A stretch of 33,988 nucleotides of DNA from Flavobacteriaceae bacterium (lineage in GTDB: Bacteria > Bacteroidota > Bacteroidia > Flavobacteriales > Flavobacteriaceae). The notes beneath the pieces are model-generated. The model was not told the DNA's origin. It did no database searches and saw only the letters and a list, made by a program, of their open reading frames with translations. The stretch lies in NCBI GenBank assembly GCA_002723075.1, contig PBNJ01000003.1:1-33988 (forward strand), given 5' to 3'. Below are positions 1 to 8,596 of this stretch, in pieces (within the stretch, counting starts at the first letter, position 1; every line of letters begins with the position of its first letter). Position numbers and translations under genes: made by a program.

Positions 1-686
1 ATAACCTCATCGCGATTTCAGGCGCGCGAGGAATTCCAACAGATCTTATTCGAAGACAGCGGTTGCGGGTAACCGAACTTCGAGATGTGCAAAAAACAAT
101 CTTCCTCACGCTGGAAGAAGCCGAAAAGTTGAAAAAAGAAATCAGTTTTGATAGTTTGGTTCGCAACATCAACAATCGACAATCATACAACACAAGCTTT
201 TTCCCAAATGACATTCGCTTTAACTGGAACGAAGACAATTTTGGGCCAATCGTAATGCCAAAAAAAGGAGTTACTGTTAGCCTGAGCAAAAAAAATATTC
301 CCTTGTATCGGAAATTGATTCGGGATTATGAAAACCGAACACTAAGCTACGAAGACAATACCATTCTGATCGATGGCAAGCCAACAGATCGATACACCTT
401 CTCACAAGACTACTTTTGGATGATGGGAGATAATCGCCACCGTTCGGAAGACAGTAGGTTTTGGGGCTTTGTACCAGCAGATCATATCGTTGGAAAACCC
501 ATTTTTATATGGATGAGCATTAGTGGGATCAATGATGGGGTCGCCAATTGGAAAGTGCGCTGGAATCGTGTCTTCACAACAACCAACGGAAATGGAGAAC
601 CCGTTTCCTATCGCTGGCACTTTTTGGCGATTATCGTTGTTTACCAAGTTTATACACGTGTTCGTAAGCGTCTTAAAAAGCAATGA
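1..686 (+). CDS. lepB: Signal peptidase I, 3' part (5' end outside window)
   Basis: Membrane-bound serine protease that removes signal peptides from exported proteins on the periplasmic side of the inner membrane. The reading frame is open from base 3, so the TTG at 63 is not the true start; the gene begins upstream of the window. Near the end lies conserved box E, MMGDNRHRSEDSRFWGFVP (bases about 420-475), followed by VGKPIFIWMS. The catalytic Ser and Lys boxes must lie upstream and cannot be checked. The long stretch between window start and box E fits the large insertion of flavobacterial LepB. The C-terminus holds a hydrophobic segment (HFLAIIVVYQVY) and a basic tail, probably a C-terminal membrane anchor. 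Its stop overlaps the next gene's ATG by four bases (ATGA), so the two are probably co-translated. Confidence 0.93.
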   Translation, partial: NLIAISGARGIPTDLIRRQRLRVTELRDVQKTIFLTLEEAEKLKKEISFDSLVRNINNRQSYNTSFFPNDIRFNWNEDNFGPIVMPKKGVTVSLSKKNIPLYRKLIRDYENRTLSYEDNTILIDGKPTDRYTFSQDYFWMMGDNRHRSEDSRFWGFVPADHIVGKPIFIWMSISGINDGVANWKVRWNRVFTTTNGNGEPVSYRWHFLAIIVVYQVYTRVRKRLKKQ

Positions 687-1294
687 CCCACACCCTACTT
701 CCCCTTGCCTATGCAGGACCAATCTCGCATTGGGTTCCCATATGCAAACAGCAACCTATTCTTTGGGAAGTAGAGGATTTTTATCAGAAACAAACCTATC
801 GCAATCGCATGGAAATCCATGCAGCCAACGGAAAGCTCATGCTGAGTATTCCGATTCAACATCTCGGTTATGACGGGCATCAAAACTATAAAGATGTACA
901 AATCGCAAACGAATTTCCATGGCAAAGAAATCATTGGTTGTCACTCAAGACCGCATACCAGTCTTCTCCCTTTTTTGAATACTATGAAGACGATATCGCA
1001 CCATTATACCAAGACAGATTTGAGTTTCTACTAGCGTTTAACATCCAGGTCATGAAAACGATTTGTGAGTTGTTGCAGATTCAAGCACCCCAAGAAACCA
1101 CAAAGATTTATGAAAAAGATAGTCCTCACCACGATTTACGGCATCTGATCGGTGCGAAAACCACTAAGGCAACCACAGCTTGTGAATACACCCAAGTCTT
1201 TAGCGACAAAAATGGGTTTATCCCTGACCTGAGCATTTTGGATTTACTATTCAACAACGGTCCCGAGACCGTACCCCTTTTGCAGTCCCATTAA
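683..1294 (+). CDS. WbqC-like family protein
   Basis: 203 residues. The pattern YQKQTYRNR at about residues 32-40, then ANGKLMLSIPIQH, and the C-terminal GFIPDLSILDLLFNNGP block are the hallmarks of the WbqC-like family, named after a protein from O-antigen gene clusters. The family has no firmly established reaction; a role in sugar or surface-polysaccharide metabolism is only suggested by the name-giving member. No signal peptide or strong membrane segment is visible, so it is probably cytoplasmic. The start ATG overlaps the lepB stop codon (ATGA), indicating a shared transcript. The gene is complete, with the usual length for the family. Confidence 0.85.
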   Translation: MTHTLLPLAYAGPISHWVPICKQQPILWEVEDFYQKQTYRNRMEIHAANGKLMLSIPIQHLGYDGHQNYKDVQIANEFPWQRNHWLSLKTAYQSSPFFEYYEDDIAPLYQDRFEFLLAFNIQVMKTICELLQIQAPQETTKIYEKDSPHHDLRHLIGAKTTKATTACEYTQVFSDKNGFIPDLSILDLLFNNGPETVPLLQSH

Positions 1295-1322
1295 ATGTTT
1301 ATATTTATTGAAAATAAGCCCC

Positions 1323-1742
1323 ATGTTAAAACCCAAAGTCATCGGAGTTGGTGGTATTTTTTTCAAAGCCAAAAAGCCAAGTCGCCTTCGCAAGTGGTAC
1401 AAAGACCATTTGAGTTTTAATCTTAATCCTTACGGTTCCTCATTTGAGTTTCGAAATGCAAATAACCCTGAAAAGGTTCAGTATTTTCTGTGGTCTGTTT
1501 TCAAAAATGATACAGATTACTTTTCGCCCTCAACCAAAGAGTTTATGGTTAATTTTCGAGTGGAAAACATCAAAAAAAAGGTAGCGTACTTGCGAAAAAT
1601 TGGAACAAAAATCATCGATGAAGTCACGACTTACCCCTGTGGGAAATTTGTACACATATTGGATCCCGAGGGGAATGCAATCGAATTATGGGAAGCCAAT
1701 GATAACTTTTTTAGTGATTTGATGGGGCCAACAAACAAATAA
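1323..1742 (+). CDS. VOC-family (glyoxalase/bleomycin-resistance fold) protein
   Basis: 139 residues from ATG 1323; an in-frame TTG at 1308 would add five residues but the ATG is the likelier start. The opening GVGGIFFKAKKPSRLRKWYKDHLSF is the first beta-alpha unit of a vicinal-oxygen-chelate domain, and the end, GKFVHILDPEGNAIELWE, is the typical closing strand with the metal-ligand Glu. One such module pairs with itself or a partner to make a metal site. The substrate cannot be told from sequence; a glyoxalase, dioxygenase or resistance function are all possible, and many members have no known role. It follows the WbqC gene by 28 bases and ends against the 3' end of the oppositely oriented RNase P RNA gene. 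Confidence 0.82.
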   Translation: MLKPKVIGVGGIFFKAKKPSRLRKWYKDHLSFNLNPYGSSFEFRNANNPEKVQYFLWSVFKNDTDYFSPSTKEFMVNFRVENIKKKVAYLRKIGTKIIDEVTTYPCGKFVHILDPEGNAIELWEANDNFFSDLMGPTNK

Positions 1743-2035
1743 AAAAGCAGGCCATAAGCCGGATTCTGTCGTGCCTTACCATTGATCTCGACCCAACATT
1801 ACTGCGGGGCTCTATCCGCCCACCCACCAGCTCAAGAGCGCTTCTTTCAAACACTGGTTTACTTGGCGTTTCACCGTATAGAGTTTACCTGATTTCACTA
1901 CAGCCGAACTGTACTTTCTTTCTGTTGCACTGGTCCTATCCGCTAGGCGGACGACGGGCGTTACCCGCTATACTGCGCTATGGTGTCCGGACTTTCCTCT
2001 GCACTTGCGCACAGCGGTAAGGTGGCCTGCTTTGC
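1743..2035 (-). ncRNA. rnpB: RNase P RNA (bacterial class A)
   Basis: The catalytic RNA that matures tRNA 5' ends. Read on the minus strand, it contains the conserved P4-forming block GAGGAAAGTCCGGAC (plus positions 1985-1999) and the matching 3' block ACAGAATCCGGCTTA (1755-1769). The ends pair as stem P1: AGCAGGCC near 2031-2024 with GGCCTGCT near 1754-1747, and the second arm runs into a T tract that also serves as a terminator. Exact ends are approximate within a few bases. It lies convergent to the VOC gene and divergent from dnaX. Confidence 0.95.
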
Positions 2036-2042
2036 AAAAATA
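2035..2042 (-). promoter_or_regulatory. Candidate -7 box of the rnpB promoter
   Basis: On the minus strand this reads TATTTTTG, a perfect match to the Bacteroidota -7 consensus TAnnTTTG, a few bases upstream of the predicted RNA 5' end. I see no clear TTG -33 element at the expected distance. Confidence 0.55.
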
Positions 2043-2100
2043 CATGATTTACAGTTGATAAACACATGAAAAGAGCAGATGGAAATCCAAGCGGTTTTGA

Positions 2101-2108
2101 TATCTTTG
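2101..2108 (+). promoter_or_regulatory. Candidate -7 box before the GTG start of dnaX
   Basis: TATCTTTG matches TAnnTTTG exactly and ends five bases before GTG 2114, which would give a transcript with almost no leader. There is no TTG at the -33 distance. If dnaX really starts at ATG 2066 this box would lie inside the gene and be meaningless. Confidence 0.3.
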
Positions 2109-2113
2109 TTTCT

Positions 2114-3862
2114 GTGGAACCCTTTGTTGTATCGGCCTTAAAATATCGCCCTCAGCGGTTTGAAGACGTTGTTGGACAGAAGTCCATTACCCAAACCCTA
2201 GAGAATGCAATTGCCAAAGACCATCTTGCCCAGGCCTTGTTGTTCTGCGGGCCACGTGGAGTTGGTAAAACGACTTGTGCGCGTATCCTCGCCAAAAAAA
2301 TCAATGATAGCGACGAAGCCGCTGCCCAAGACAACGATTTTTCCTTTAATATTTTTGAGTTGGATGCCGCCTCAAACAACTCTGTTGAGGATATTCGAAA
2401 TCTTATCGATCAGGTGCGAATTCCACCGCAAGTGGGGAAATACAAGGTCTACATCATCGACGAAGTACATATGCTTTCCCAAGCTGCTTTTAATGCCTTT
2501 TTAAAAACGTTGGAAGAACCGCCTGCCCATGCTATTTTTATCCTTGCTACAACCGAAAAACACAAAATAATCCCTACCATACTTTCGCGTTGTCAAATTT
2601 TTGATTTTAAACGCATTGGCGTAACGGACACAAAAAACTATTTGCAAAAAATCGCCAAAACCAAAGGGATTCAAGCCGAGGAAGAAGCCCTTCAACTCAT
2701 AGCACAAAAGGCAGACGGCGCCATGCGAGATGCGCTCTCCATCTTTGATCGTATTGTTAGCTTTTCCAATGATACCATCACGGCAGAGCATGTTTCTGTC
2801 AACCTAAACATACTCGATTTTGACACCTATTTGCAAATCACCAAGCAATTGATTGAAGGAGATATCAGAGGTGTAATTTTATCGTTTGACCAAGTCTTAT
2901 CCAAAGGATTTGACGGGCATCAATTTATTGTTGGGCTTGCCAGTCATTTTCGTGATTTGTGGATGTGTAAGCACCCAGACACCGTTTCTTTAATTGAAGT
3001 TGGTTCTTCGACGCAAAAAAAATATCTAACCCAATCCGAAATGGCTGACCTATCGTTTCTCGAAAAAGCAATTACCTTGACAAACGAATGCGATTTACAG
3101 TATAAAGGATCTAAAAACCAGCGTTTGCATGTTGAGCTCTGTTTGATGCAAATCGCCTCTGTAGAGGACGAAAAAAAAAAGGATAAACCCTACATCAAAC
3201 CAGCCCTAAAGACAGACAAAGCACCCCAAAAGCCCGCCGCAAAAGAAGAACCCAAATCAATTGCTGAGTCAATAGTCGCCAAACCCATTGAGGAGACTTC
3301 TGTAGAAACCATTCAGCCCCCTAATCTTGAAAAACCAGATGCGGAATCAACCACAGCACCAGCGGAGCCAGTCAAGGAAAAGCCCATAGCACTTGATATT
3401 CAGCCCAAAGGGGTTTCTGGATTGTCTCTCTCCAGTATTGCTTATCAAAAGAACGTCAAGGCGAATCAGCCCACGATCGGCAAAAGTACACGCGAGGAAA
3501 CCATTGGTCAAGAGAGTTTGGAAACAGCGTGGAAAGCCTTGTCTTCCCAGTTGGAAGCCGATGGAGAGTACAATCTCGCTGCCCTACTCAATCTCGATAG
3601 TCCACGATTGAAAAACAAAGTGGAAATTCACCTCAATTTTCCCAATAAAACCAACAAACTCGAACTGGAAAGTGAGAAGGGAAAGATTATCGGTGTACTT
3701 GCTGATGCGTTAAAAAATGATTTGCTTCAATTTGTAATTCATGTCAGCCAGGAAGAACAGCAAAACTATGTCTATACGCCCAGAGACAAATACGAGCAAC
3801 TGGTCAAAATCAACCCTTTGGTCGATGACATTCGCAAAGAATTTAATCTGGATTTAAATTAA
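2114..3862 (+). CDS. dnaX: DNA polymerase III subunit gamma/tau
   Basis: Clamp-loader ATPase subunit that loads the sliding clamp and ties the polymerase cores together. From the GTG at 2114 the protein is 582 residues and opens with EPFVVSALKYRP, where family members normally begin; an upstream ATG at 2066 would add 16 residues with no family resemblance. Walker A GPRGVGKT lies at about residues 46-53, the DEVH Walker B box at about 116-119 and the sensor SRC motif at about 158-160. The zinc-binding cysteines found in enterobacterial DnaX between Walker A and Walker B are absent, as is usual for flavobacteria as I recall. A Pro/Lys/Glu-rich linker (roughly residues 350-450) leads to a C-terminal tau-like domain. 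Five bases separate it from miaE. Confidence 0.96.
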   Translation: MEPFVVSALKYRPQRFEDVVGQKSITQTLENAIAKDHLAQALLFCGPRGVGKTTCARILAKKINDSDEAAAQDNDFSFNIFELDAASNNSVEDIRNLIDQVRIPPQVGKYKVYIIDEVHMLSQAAFNAFLKTLEEPPAHAIFILATTEKHKIIPTILSRCQIFDFKRIGVTDTKNYLQKIAKTKGIQAEEEALQLIAQKADGAMRDALSIFDRIVSFSNDTITAEHVSVNLNILDFDTYLQITKQLIEGDIRGVILSFDQVLSKGFDGHQFIVGLASHFRDLWMCKHPDTVSLIEVGSSTQKKYLTQSEMADLSFLEKAITLTNECDLQYKGSKNQRLHVELCLMQIASVEDEKKKDKPYIKPALKTDKAPQKPAAKEEPKSIAESIVAKPIEETSVETIQPPNLEKPDAESTTAPAEPVKEKPIALDIQPKGVSGLSLSSIAYQKNVKANQPTIGKSTREETIGQESLETAWKALSSQLEADGEYNLAALLNLDSPRLKNKVEIHLNFPNKTNKLELESEKGKIIGVLADALKNDLLQFVIHVSQEEQQNYVYTPRDKYEQLVKINPLVDDIRKEFNLDLN

Positions 3863-3867
3863 TCATC

Positions 3868-4449
3868 ATGTTAGGACTTCAACTCCCTACCGACCCACGC
3901 TGGGTGAATATCGTAGAGAAAAATATCGAAGAGATCTTGGTTGATCACGCCTATTGTGAGCAAAAAGCAGCGAGTACAGCCATTTCCTTTATCATTGGTT
4001 TTCCTGAAAAAACCGAATTGGTACGAGCCATGATTGATTTGGTCGCTGAGGAAATGAGTCATTTTAAAATGGTACACGAACTTTTGATTGAACGCGGATT
4101 TACGCTCGGTCGAGAGCGTAAAGATGCCTATGTGAATCAATTGATGCAATTTTTTCCCAAAGGCGGTAGCCGAGAGGTTCATTTGGTGCATAAGTTGTTG
4201 TATGCCGGCCTTATTGAAGCGCGGAGCTGTGAGCGTTTCCGTTTGTTATCTGAAAAATTGGAAGATAAGCAGTTGGCTCGTTTTTACAAAAAACTGATGA
4301 TTAGCGAAGCGAATCACTATACCATGTTTTTACAGTTTGCCCGCACCTATGGCGGACGCGAAAAAACCGATCAGAAATGGAAAGCCCTACTCGACTTTGA
4401 AGGCGAACTTATCAAAAGCTTTGGCAAAAAAGAGACCATGCATGGGTAA
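3868..4449 (+). CDS. miaE: tRNA 2-methylthio-N6-isopentenyladenosine-37 hydroxylase (MiaE-like)
   Basis: 193 residues. MiaE is a non-haem diiron monooxygenase that hydroxylates the isopentenyl group of ms2i6A at position 37 of some tRNAs. The four-helix ferritin-like iron ligands are visible as HAYCEQKAAS (about residues 27-36), EEMSHFKMVH (about 66-75), EARSCERF (about 111-118) and EANHYTMF (about 149-156). Length and order of motifs match the family. It is cytoplasmic, with no signal or membrane segment. Being five bases downstream of dnaX it is probably on the same transcript; I know of no functional link beyond shared housekeeping expression. Confidence 0.9.
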   Translation: MLGLQLPTDPRWVNIVEKNIEEILVDHAYCEQKAASTAISFIIGFPEKTELVRAMIDLVAEEMSHFKMVHELLIERGFTLGRERKDAYVNQLMQFFPKGGSREVHLVHKLLYAGLIEARSCERFRLLSEKLEDKQLARFYKKLMISEANHYTMFLQFARTYGGREKTDQKWKALLDFEGELIKSFGKKETMHG

Positions 4450-4489
4450 GGGTATCAAAAAAAGATTTAGATAGAAGGGGAATTGAACT

Positions 4490-4506
4490 GAAGGGGCTAC
4501 CCCTTC
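4490..4506. terminator. Hairpin between convergent miaE and ppx
   Basis: GAAGGGG and CCCCTTC form a perfect 7-bp stem around the three-base loop CTA, which is the ppx stop codon read from the other strand. A second copy of AGAAGGGG at 4473-4480 could compete for the same 3' arm. T tracts are poor on both sides, so termination strength is uncertain. Confidence 0.4.
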
Positions 4507-5384
4507 TCTTTATAAAGCAATTTTACCATCCCATCGGCTAGTCCAACTTTCGGGACATGAATCTGCGTAGAGTTGGAGTGCTTCATGCCCATAAGGTATA
4601 TGCGGGTGGCTTGCTCGATCACATCTGCACGGTCGGCATTAAAACTAAAATCAACCATCATTTGCTTGGGGCTCATCGACTGGAAGGTTTTGTACTTTTC
4701 TTTGATAAAGTCATAGGACAAGGGCTCTCCAGCACTGTTTCCAGAAAGCTTAAACAGAGAGTTAATCGTTCCGCCAGAACCCAACACCGACATTTGTTTG
4801 TAACCAGAAGTGTGTTTGATAATCCAACGCTTGTAGGAATTCCAAACTGATTTGTCCACCATTTTCTTAAGCAGACGTACCGTTCCGATCTTAAAGGATT
4901 TCGACACCACAATCTGCCCTTGACTATAAACCGTCAGCTCGGTGCTTCCGCCACCCACGTCGACAAACAGATAGTTTTGATCTGGCTTTACCACCTTATA
5001 CAAATCAGTTGAAGCAATGATTTCTGCCTCACGATGACCATCGATAATTTCGATGTTAACCCCTGTTTTTTTTCGAATCTCGGCAGTGACCTGTAAGCCG
5101 TTGTTTGCCTCACGCAAAGCGGAGGTCGCATAGGCCAAATAGCGATCGACATTGTGCACTTTCATCAACAGCTGAAAGGCCTTGATGGAATCAATCATTC
5201 GCTTTTTCTTTTTGGGTGATATTTCACCAACCACAAACGAATCCGAACCCAATCGAATGGGTGCACGTATGATCGCATTTTTGGTAAACAGCGGCTCCTC
5301 CCCTTTGCGTTCAATGATGTTCAAGATCAACAATCGAATTGCGTTGGATCCAACATCAATTGCAGCATATTTTTTAACCTTCAA
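4497..5384 (-). CDS. ppx: Ppx/GppA-family exopolyphosphatase
   Basis: Hydrolyses polyphosphate from the end, or pppGpp in GppA-type members. With a TTG start at 5384 the protein is 295 residues and opens MKVKKYAAIDVGSNAIRLL, the phosphate-1 motif of the ASKHA fold, where flavobacterial homologues begin. The frame is open further upstream (to 5477) but that part is read from ppk coding sequence. The phosphate-2 motif FVDVGGGSTEL lies near residue 140, and a GSGGT motif near 208. It is the short form containing only the two-lobed ASKHA core; the C-terminal HD-like domain of the roughly 500-residue enterobacterial PPX is missing. It overlaps the end of ppk by 11 bases, so synthesis and breakdown of polyphosphate are encoded together. 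Confidence 0.9.
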   Translation of the reverse strand: MKVKKYAAIDVGSNAIRLLILNIIERKGEEPLFTKNAIIRAPIRLGSDSFVVGEISPKKKKRMIDSIKAFQLLMKVHNVDRYLAYATSALREANNGLQVTAEIRKKTGVNIEIIDGHREAEIIASTDLYKVVKPDQNYLFVDVGGGSTELTVYSQGQIVVSKSFKIGTVRLLKKMVDKSVWNSYKRWIIKHTSGYKQMSVLGSGGTINSLFKLSGNSAGEPLSYDFIKEKYKTFQSMSPKQMMVDFSFNADRADVIEQATRIYLMGMKHSNSTQIHVPKVGLADGMVKLLYKEKG

Positions 5385-7446
5385 GAGTGAGCTTGTTTTT
5401 GTAGTGGTTATACATATCGATTTGGGTTCTGCGTTGTTCCGAACTGGATTTTTTATAGGTATTGGGCTTTTTGCCATTTAACAAACGTGCCTTTACGGTA
5501 TCGTCCCAAGTGATGGCAAAAGTGTCTAACAGATCTTGTTTGATGTCAGGGTCATAGATTGGACAAGACACCTCTACCCTGTTGTCAAGGTTACGTGTCA
5601 TCCAATCCGCTGATGAAATATAGACCAAGGGGTCGCCATCATTTTCAAAAATCATCATGCGAGTATGTTCCAAAAACTTATCGACCACGCTGATGACTTC
5701 GATGTTTTCGCTCATCCCTTCTATGCCTGGAATCAAACAACAAACCCCACGAACAATGAGCTGGATATGCACCCCTGCCCGACTCGCATCATAGAGCGTT
5801 TCGATGATGTTGTAGTTGGTCAAACTGTTCATTTTTAACTTGATCAGTCCTGTTTTACCATTTTTTACATGATCGATTTCTTGTTCAATCAAAGAGGTAA
5901 AAAAGGAAGAGGTTGAATGCGGGGATACGACGAGATGCTTGTATTTGTTGACGCGATAGCTCGCTTCCAAAAACCGAAACACTTTGTCAACTTCTTTTAA
6001 AATCGGTTGGTTGGAGGTAAACAGCGTATAATCTGTATATATTTTTGCTGTGGACTCATTAAAATTCCCTGTACTGACAAATCCATAGCGTTTGAGTTTA
6101 TCGCCCTCAAGACGATGAACCACACAGATTTTGGAATGCACTTTGAGTCCAGGAACCCCAAAAATGAGTCGGATCCCTTCTTTTTTCATTTCTTCCGCAT
6201 AACTGATGTTGGCTTCTTCATCAAAACGGGCTTGTAATTCAATTTGAACAGTTACGCGTTTGCCATTTCGAGCGGCTTGAATCAAGGCACTCGCTACATT
6301 CGATAGTTTGGAAAGGCGATAGATGGTAATCGAAATGCTTTTAACATTGGGGTCAATGGCTGCTTCACGAAGGAATTTAACCAAATAGGCAAAGGAATGA
6401 TAGGGCGTAAACATCAAGCGATCCTTGGTTGCAATCTGGGAGAATATACTCTTATGCAAATCAAAATCAACGATCGGCAATGGGTCTTGCGGTTGGTATT
6501 TTAAATCCGATCTGCCCAAATCGGGAAACTTGATATAGTCTGTGCGGTTGTGATATCGACCGCCAGCGATGACACTATCGCGACTATCGATATCAAGACG
6601 GTCTAGCAACAGCGATAAGGTATCCTCTGCAATATCTTGATCATATACAAAACGAACTGCTTCACCATGCGAACGGTCTTTGACACTCTCTGCTACTTTT
6701 TCGACATAGCTTTTGGATAAATCATCGTCGATATCGAGTTCGGCATCACGACTAAATTTAACCATATGCGCTTCAATTGTTTTGTTTTGAAACACATCAA
6801 AAATTGTTGATAACTGGGTGCGAATCAGGTCGTCTAACAACATCACATGGGTTTTTCCCTCTGCAGATGGTAAAACAACAAACCGCTTGAGCGAGGATGG
6901 AATTTCAATCAATGCAAACTGTATAGGATCTAGAAAAGGGTGTTTTTCGGCATCCAGCTCCATACGTACAGCCAAAAACGCATTGACGTCCTTAATTCTT
7001 GAAATCGACTCGATATTATTCAACATCAAAGTGACTAATGAGGGGCCGACTTCTTGCGAAAAATAGGTGTTGATAAACAAGCGTTGCTCCTCATTGATTT
7101 CATCTTCTCTAACGATAAAAATATTTTCTTGTTCTAGGGCAGTGTGTAAGGCGTTTAGGGTGTCTAAACTTTCCTTTTGCAGGGCGATGGTTTTGTTTGT
7201 AATTTCTTTGAGTAGAACTTCTGCAGGGCGGTCTCCAAACACTCTGTTTTTGGCTTCCTCCAGCCGAGCAATTCGCTTGACCGTCGCATAACGCACTTTG
7301 TAAAACTCATCCAGATTATTCGAAAAAATGCCAATAAAGCGCAAACGCTCAATAAGTGGGACTTTCTCATCTTGCGCTTCTTGCAATACACGCGCATTAA
7401 AGTCCAACCAACTAATTTCCCTATTGACGAAACGATTTTGTGACAT
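5374..7446 (-). CDS. ppk1: Polyphosphate kinase 1
   Basis: 690 residues, full length for PPK1. The enzyme makes polyphosphate from ATP reversibly through a phosphohistidine. The N-terminal domain starts NREISWLDFNARVLQEA; the ATP-binding and catalytic domains hold GLKVHSKICVVHR with the likely autophosphorylated His437, and a second histidine motif LEHTRMMIF further on. Arg and Gly motifs typical of the PLD-like catalytic fold (YRLSK, QARFDE, STGNFNE) are all present. Its ATG directly abuts the TAA of sixA, and its end overlaps ppx, so sixA-ppk-ppx form one coupled unit. Probably membrane-associated, as known for the family, though no membrane segment is visible. Confidence 0.97.
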   Translation of the reverse strand: MSQNRFVNREISWLDFNARVLQEAQDEKVPLIERLRFIGIFSNNLDEFYKVRYATVKRIARLEEAKNRVFGDRPAEVLLKEITNKTIALQKESLDTLNALHTALEQENIFIVREDEINEEQRLFINTYFSQEVGPSLVTLMLNNIESISRIKDVNAFLAVRMELDAEKHPFLDPIQFALIEIPSSLKRFVVLPSAEGKTHVMLLDDLIRTQLSTIFDVFQNKTIEAHMVKFSRDAELDIDDDLSKSYVEKVAESVKDRSHGEAVRFVYDQDIAEDTLSLLLDRLDIDSRDSVIAGGRYHNRTDYIKFPDLGRSDLKYQPQDPLPIVDFDLHKSIFSQIATKDRLMFTPYHSFAYLVKFLREAAIDPNVKSISITIYRLSKLSNVASALIQAARNGKRVTVQIELQARFDEEANISYAEEMKKEGIRLIFGVPGLKVHSKICVVHRLEGDKLKRYGFVSTGNFNESTAKIYTDYTLFTSNQPILKEVDKVFRFLEASYRVNKYKHLVVSPHSTSSFFTSLIEQEIDHVKNGKTGLIKLKMNSLTNYNIIETLYDASRAGVHIQLIVRGVCCLIPGIEGMSENIEVISVVDKFLEHTRMMIFENDGDPLVYISSADWMTRNLDNRVEVSCPIYDPDIKQDLLDTFAITWDDTVKARLLNGKKPNTYKKSSSEQRRTQIDMYNHYKNKLTLEG

Positions 7447-7929
7447 TTAGCGTAGTGTTTTTGGACGAATAGAAGTGCAGTTACACTGCTGGATATCCGA
7501 CCATAAAGATACGTCAAAATGAAAAATCACAGCTGTTGCTGTCGGGATATTGGCGTTTGTGTAATTTCCCAAGGATTGTGCAAGGTGCGTGCAGGCATTG
7601 TTATGCCCAAAAGTCATGATGGTATGGAGATCATCGGGAAGAGAACGAACAAACCCTAAAGCTTGTTTCCCCATAAAATCATAGAGATCTTCTTCGACTT
7701 GAATATTTTCTGTCGATAGCCCCAGTTCAGATCCCATGAGCAAGGCGGTGTCGAAAGCACGTTTTGCTGGGCTACTAAAGACCTGATCAATATGCAGATT
7801 GTGTTTACTGAGTTCTCGTCCGATCAAAATCGCATCTTTGACCCCTCGATCGGCTAGCGGACGTTCTCGGTCTGTCAAGTTGAACTCCCAAGACGATTTG
7901 GCATGACGAACCATTACCCATGTTTTCAT
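7447..7929 (-). CDS. sixA: SixA-type phosphohistidine phosphatase
   Basis: 160 residues from ATG 7929, a start fixed by its ATGA overlap with the pdxH stop; eight further upstream residues could be read but lack family support. SixA removes phosphate from phosphohistidine in proteins such as histidine phosphotransfer domains. The RHAKSS motif at residues 8-13 holds the catalytic His of the histidine-phosphatase fold, and GHNNACTHLA near residue 108 carries the second active-site His. The short length without the alpha-helical insert fits SixA rather than phosphoglycerate mutase. Sitting right before ppk, whose catalysis runs through a phosphohistidine, it may act on that or on an unrelated phosphorelay; the first is inference. 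Confidence 0.87.
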   Translation of the reverse strand: MKTWVMVRHAKSSWEFNLTDRERPLADRGVKDAILIGRELSKHNLHIDQVFSSPAKRAFDTALLMGSELGLSTENIQVEEDLYDFMGKQALGFVRSLPDDLHTIMTFGHNNACTHLAQSLGNYTNANIPTATAVIFHFDVSLWSDIQQCNCTSIRPKTLR

Positions 7930-8564
7930 GGGGAAAGGCGTGTGATTGTCCAAGCAGATGATTCCCTTTTGTAAGCCAAACGATCATGAAGTCTGTTTGC
8001 ACGTCCTTGCCAAAATTCTATAGAAGAGGGTGTCACTACATAACCACCCCAATGAGTCGGTCTGGGAATCGGTCGGTCTTGATATCGGGTCTCTAGGGCT
8101 GCTAACTTGCTTTCAAGCGCAGTTCGATCTTGAATTTTTGTACTTTGATATGAGACATGAGCGCCCAGTTGACTGCCACGTGGACGAGAATTAAAATATT
8201 GATCTGAGTCTTTGGCGGTTAGTTTGGTAGCGATTCCTTGAATGATTACCTGACGTTCCATACTTTGCCAAAAAAATGACAAGCAGACCCGATGATCATG
8301 TGCGATCGATTGCCCTTTGGTGCTGTTATAGTTGGTATAGAAAACAAAACCATCATCACGTACTTCTTTTAAAAGTACAACACGAGATGCAATCCCGCCT
8401 TCTGCTAGGTGCGTACTCAGTGTCATGGCATTGGTCTCTTGCTCCTTTCCATGGGATTGAACCTCATCAAACCAGTGTCCAAACAAATCGAATGGGTTGG
8501 GTGGAGCTTCAGACTCCAGCAACTGCCCCTTGGTGTATTGTTTTCGAAAATCAGAGAGATCCAT
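7926..8564 (-). CDS. pdxH: Pyridoxamine 5'-phosphate oxidase
   Basis: 212 residues, close to the usual 210-220. FMN-dependent oxidase that makes pyridoxal 5'-phosphate from the pyridoxine or pyridoxamine phosphates. Visible family blocks are RVVLLKEVRDDGFVFYTNYNSTKG (FMN-binding arginine and lysines), LSFFWQSMERQVIIQG, SRPRGSQLGAHVSYQS and the C-terminal signature WGGYVVTPSSIEFWQGRANRLHDR (FMN and substrate binding). The gene starts 32 bases after rnz and ends in an ATGA overlap with sixA. PLP made here is used by several enzymes in the window, including the two PLP enzymes at 12457-14801. Confidence 0.96.
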   Translation of the reverse strand: MDLSDFRKQYTKGQLLESEAPPNPFDLFGHWFDEVQSHGKEQETNAMTLSTHLAEGGIASRVVLLKEVRDDGFVFYTNYNSTKGQSIAHDHRVCLSFFWQSMERQVIIQGIATKLTAKDSDQYFNSRPRGSQLGAHVSYQSTKIQDRTALESKLAALETRYQDRPIPRPTHWGGYVVTPSSIEFWQGRANRLHDRLAYKRESSAWTITRLSP

Positions 8565-8596
8565 CGTTTGAATTTTACTGTGAAATTACAAAATCA

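Noticed and set aside
402-722. Minus-strand reading frame of about 106 residues opposite lepB
   Set aside because: Lies in the antisense of a well-supported gene and shows no family motif; overlap is a mirror of codon bias.
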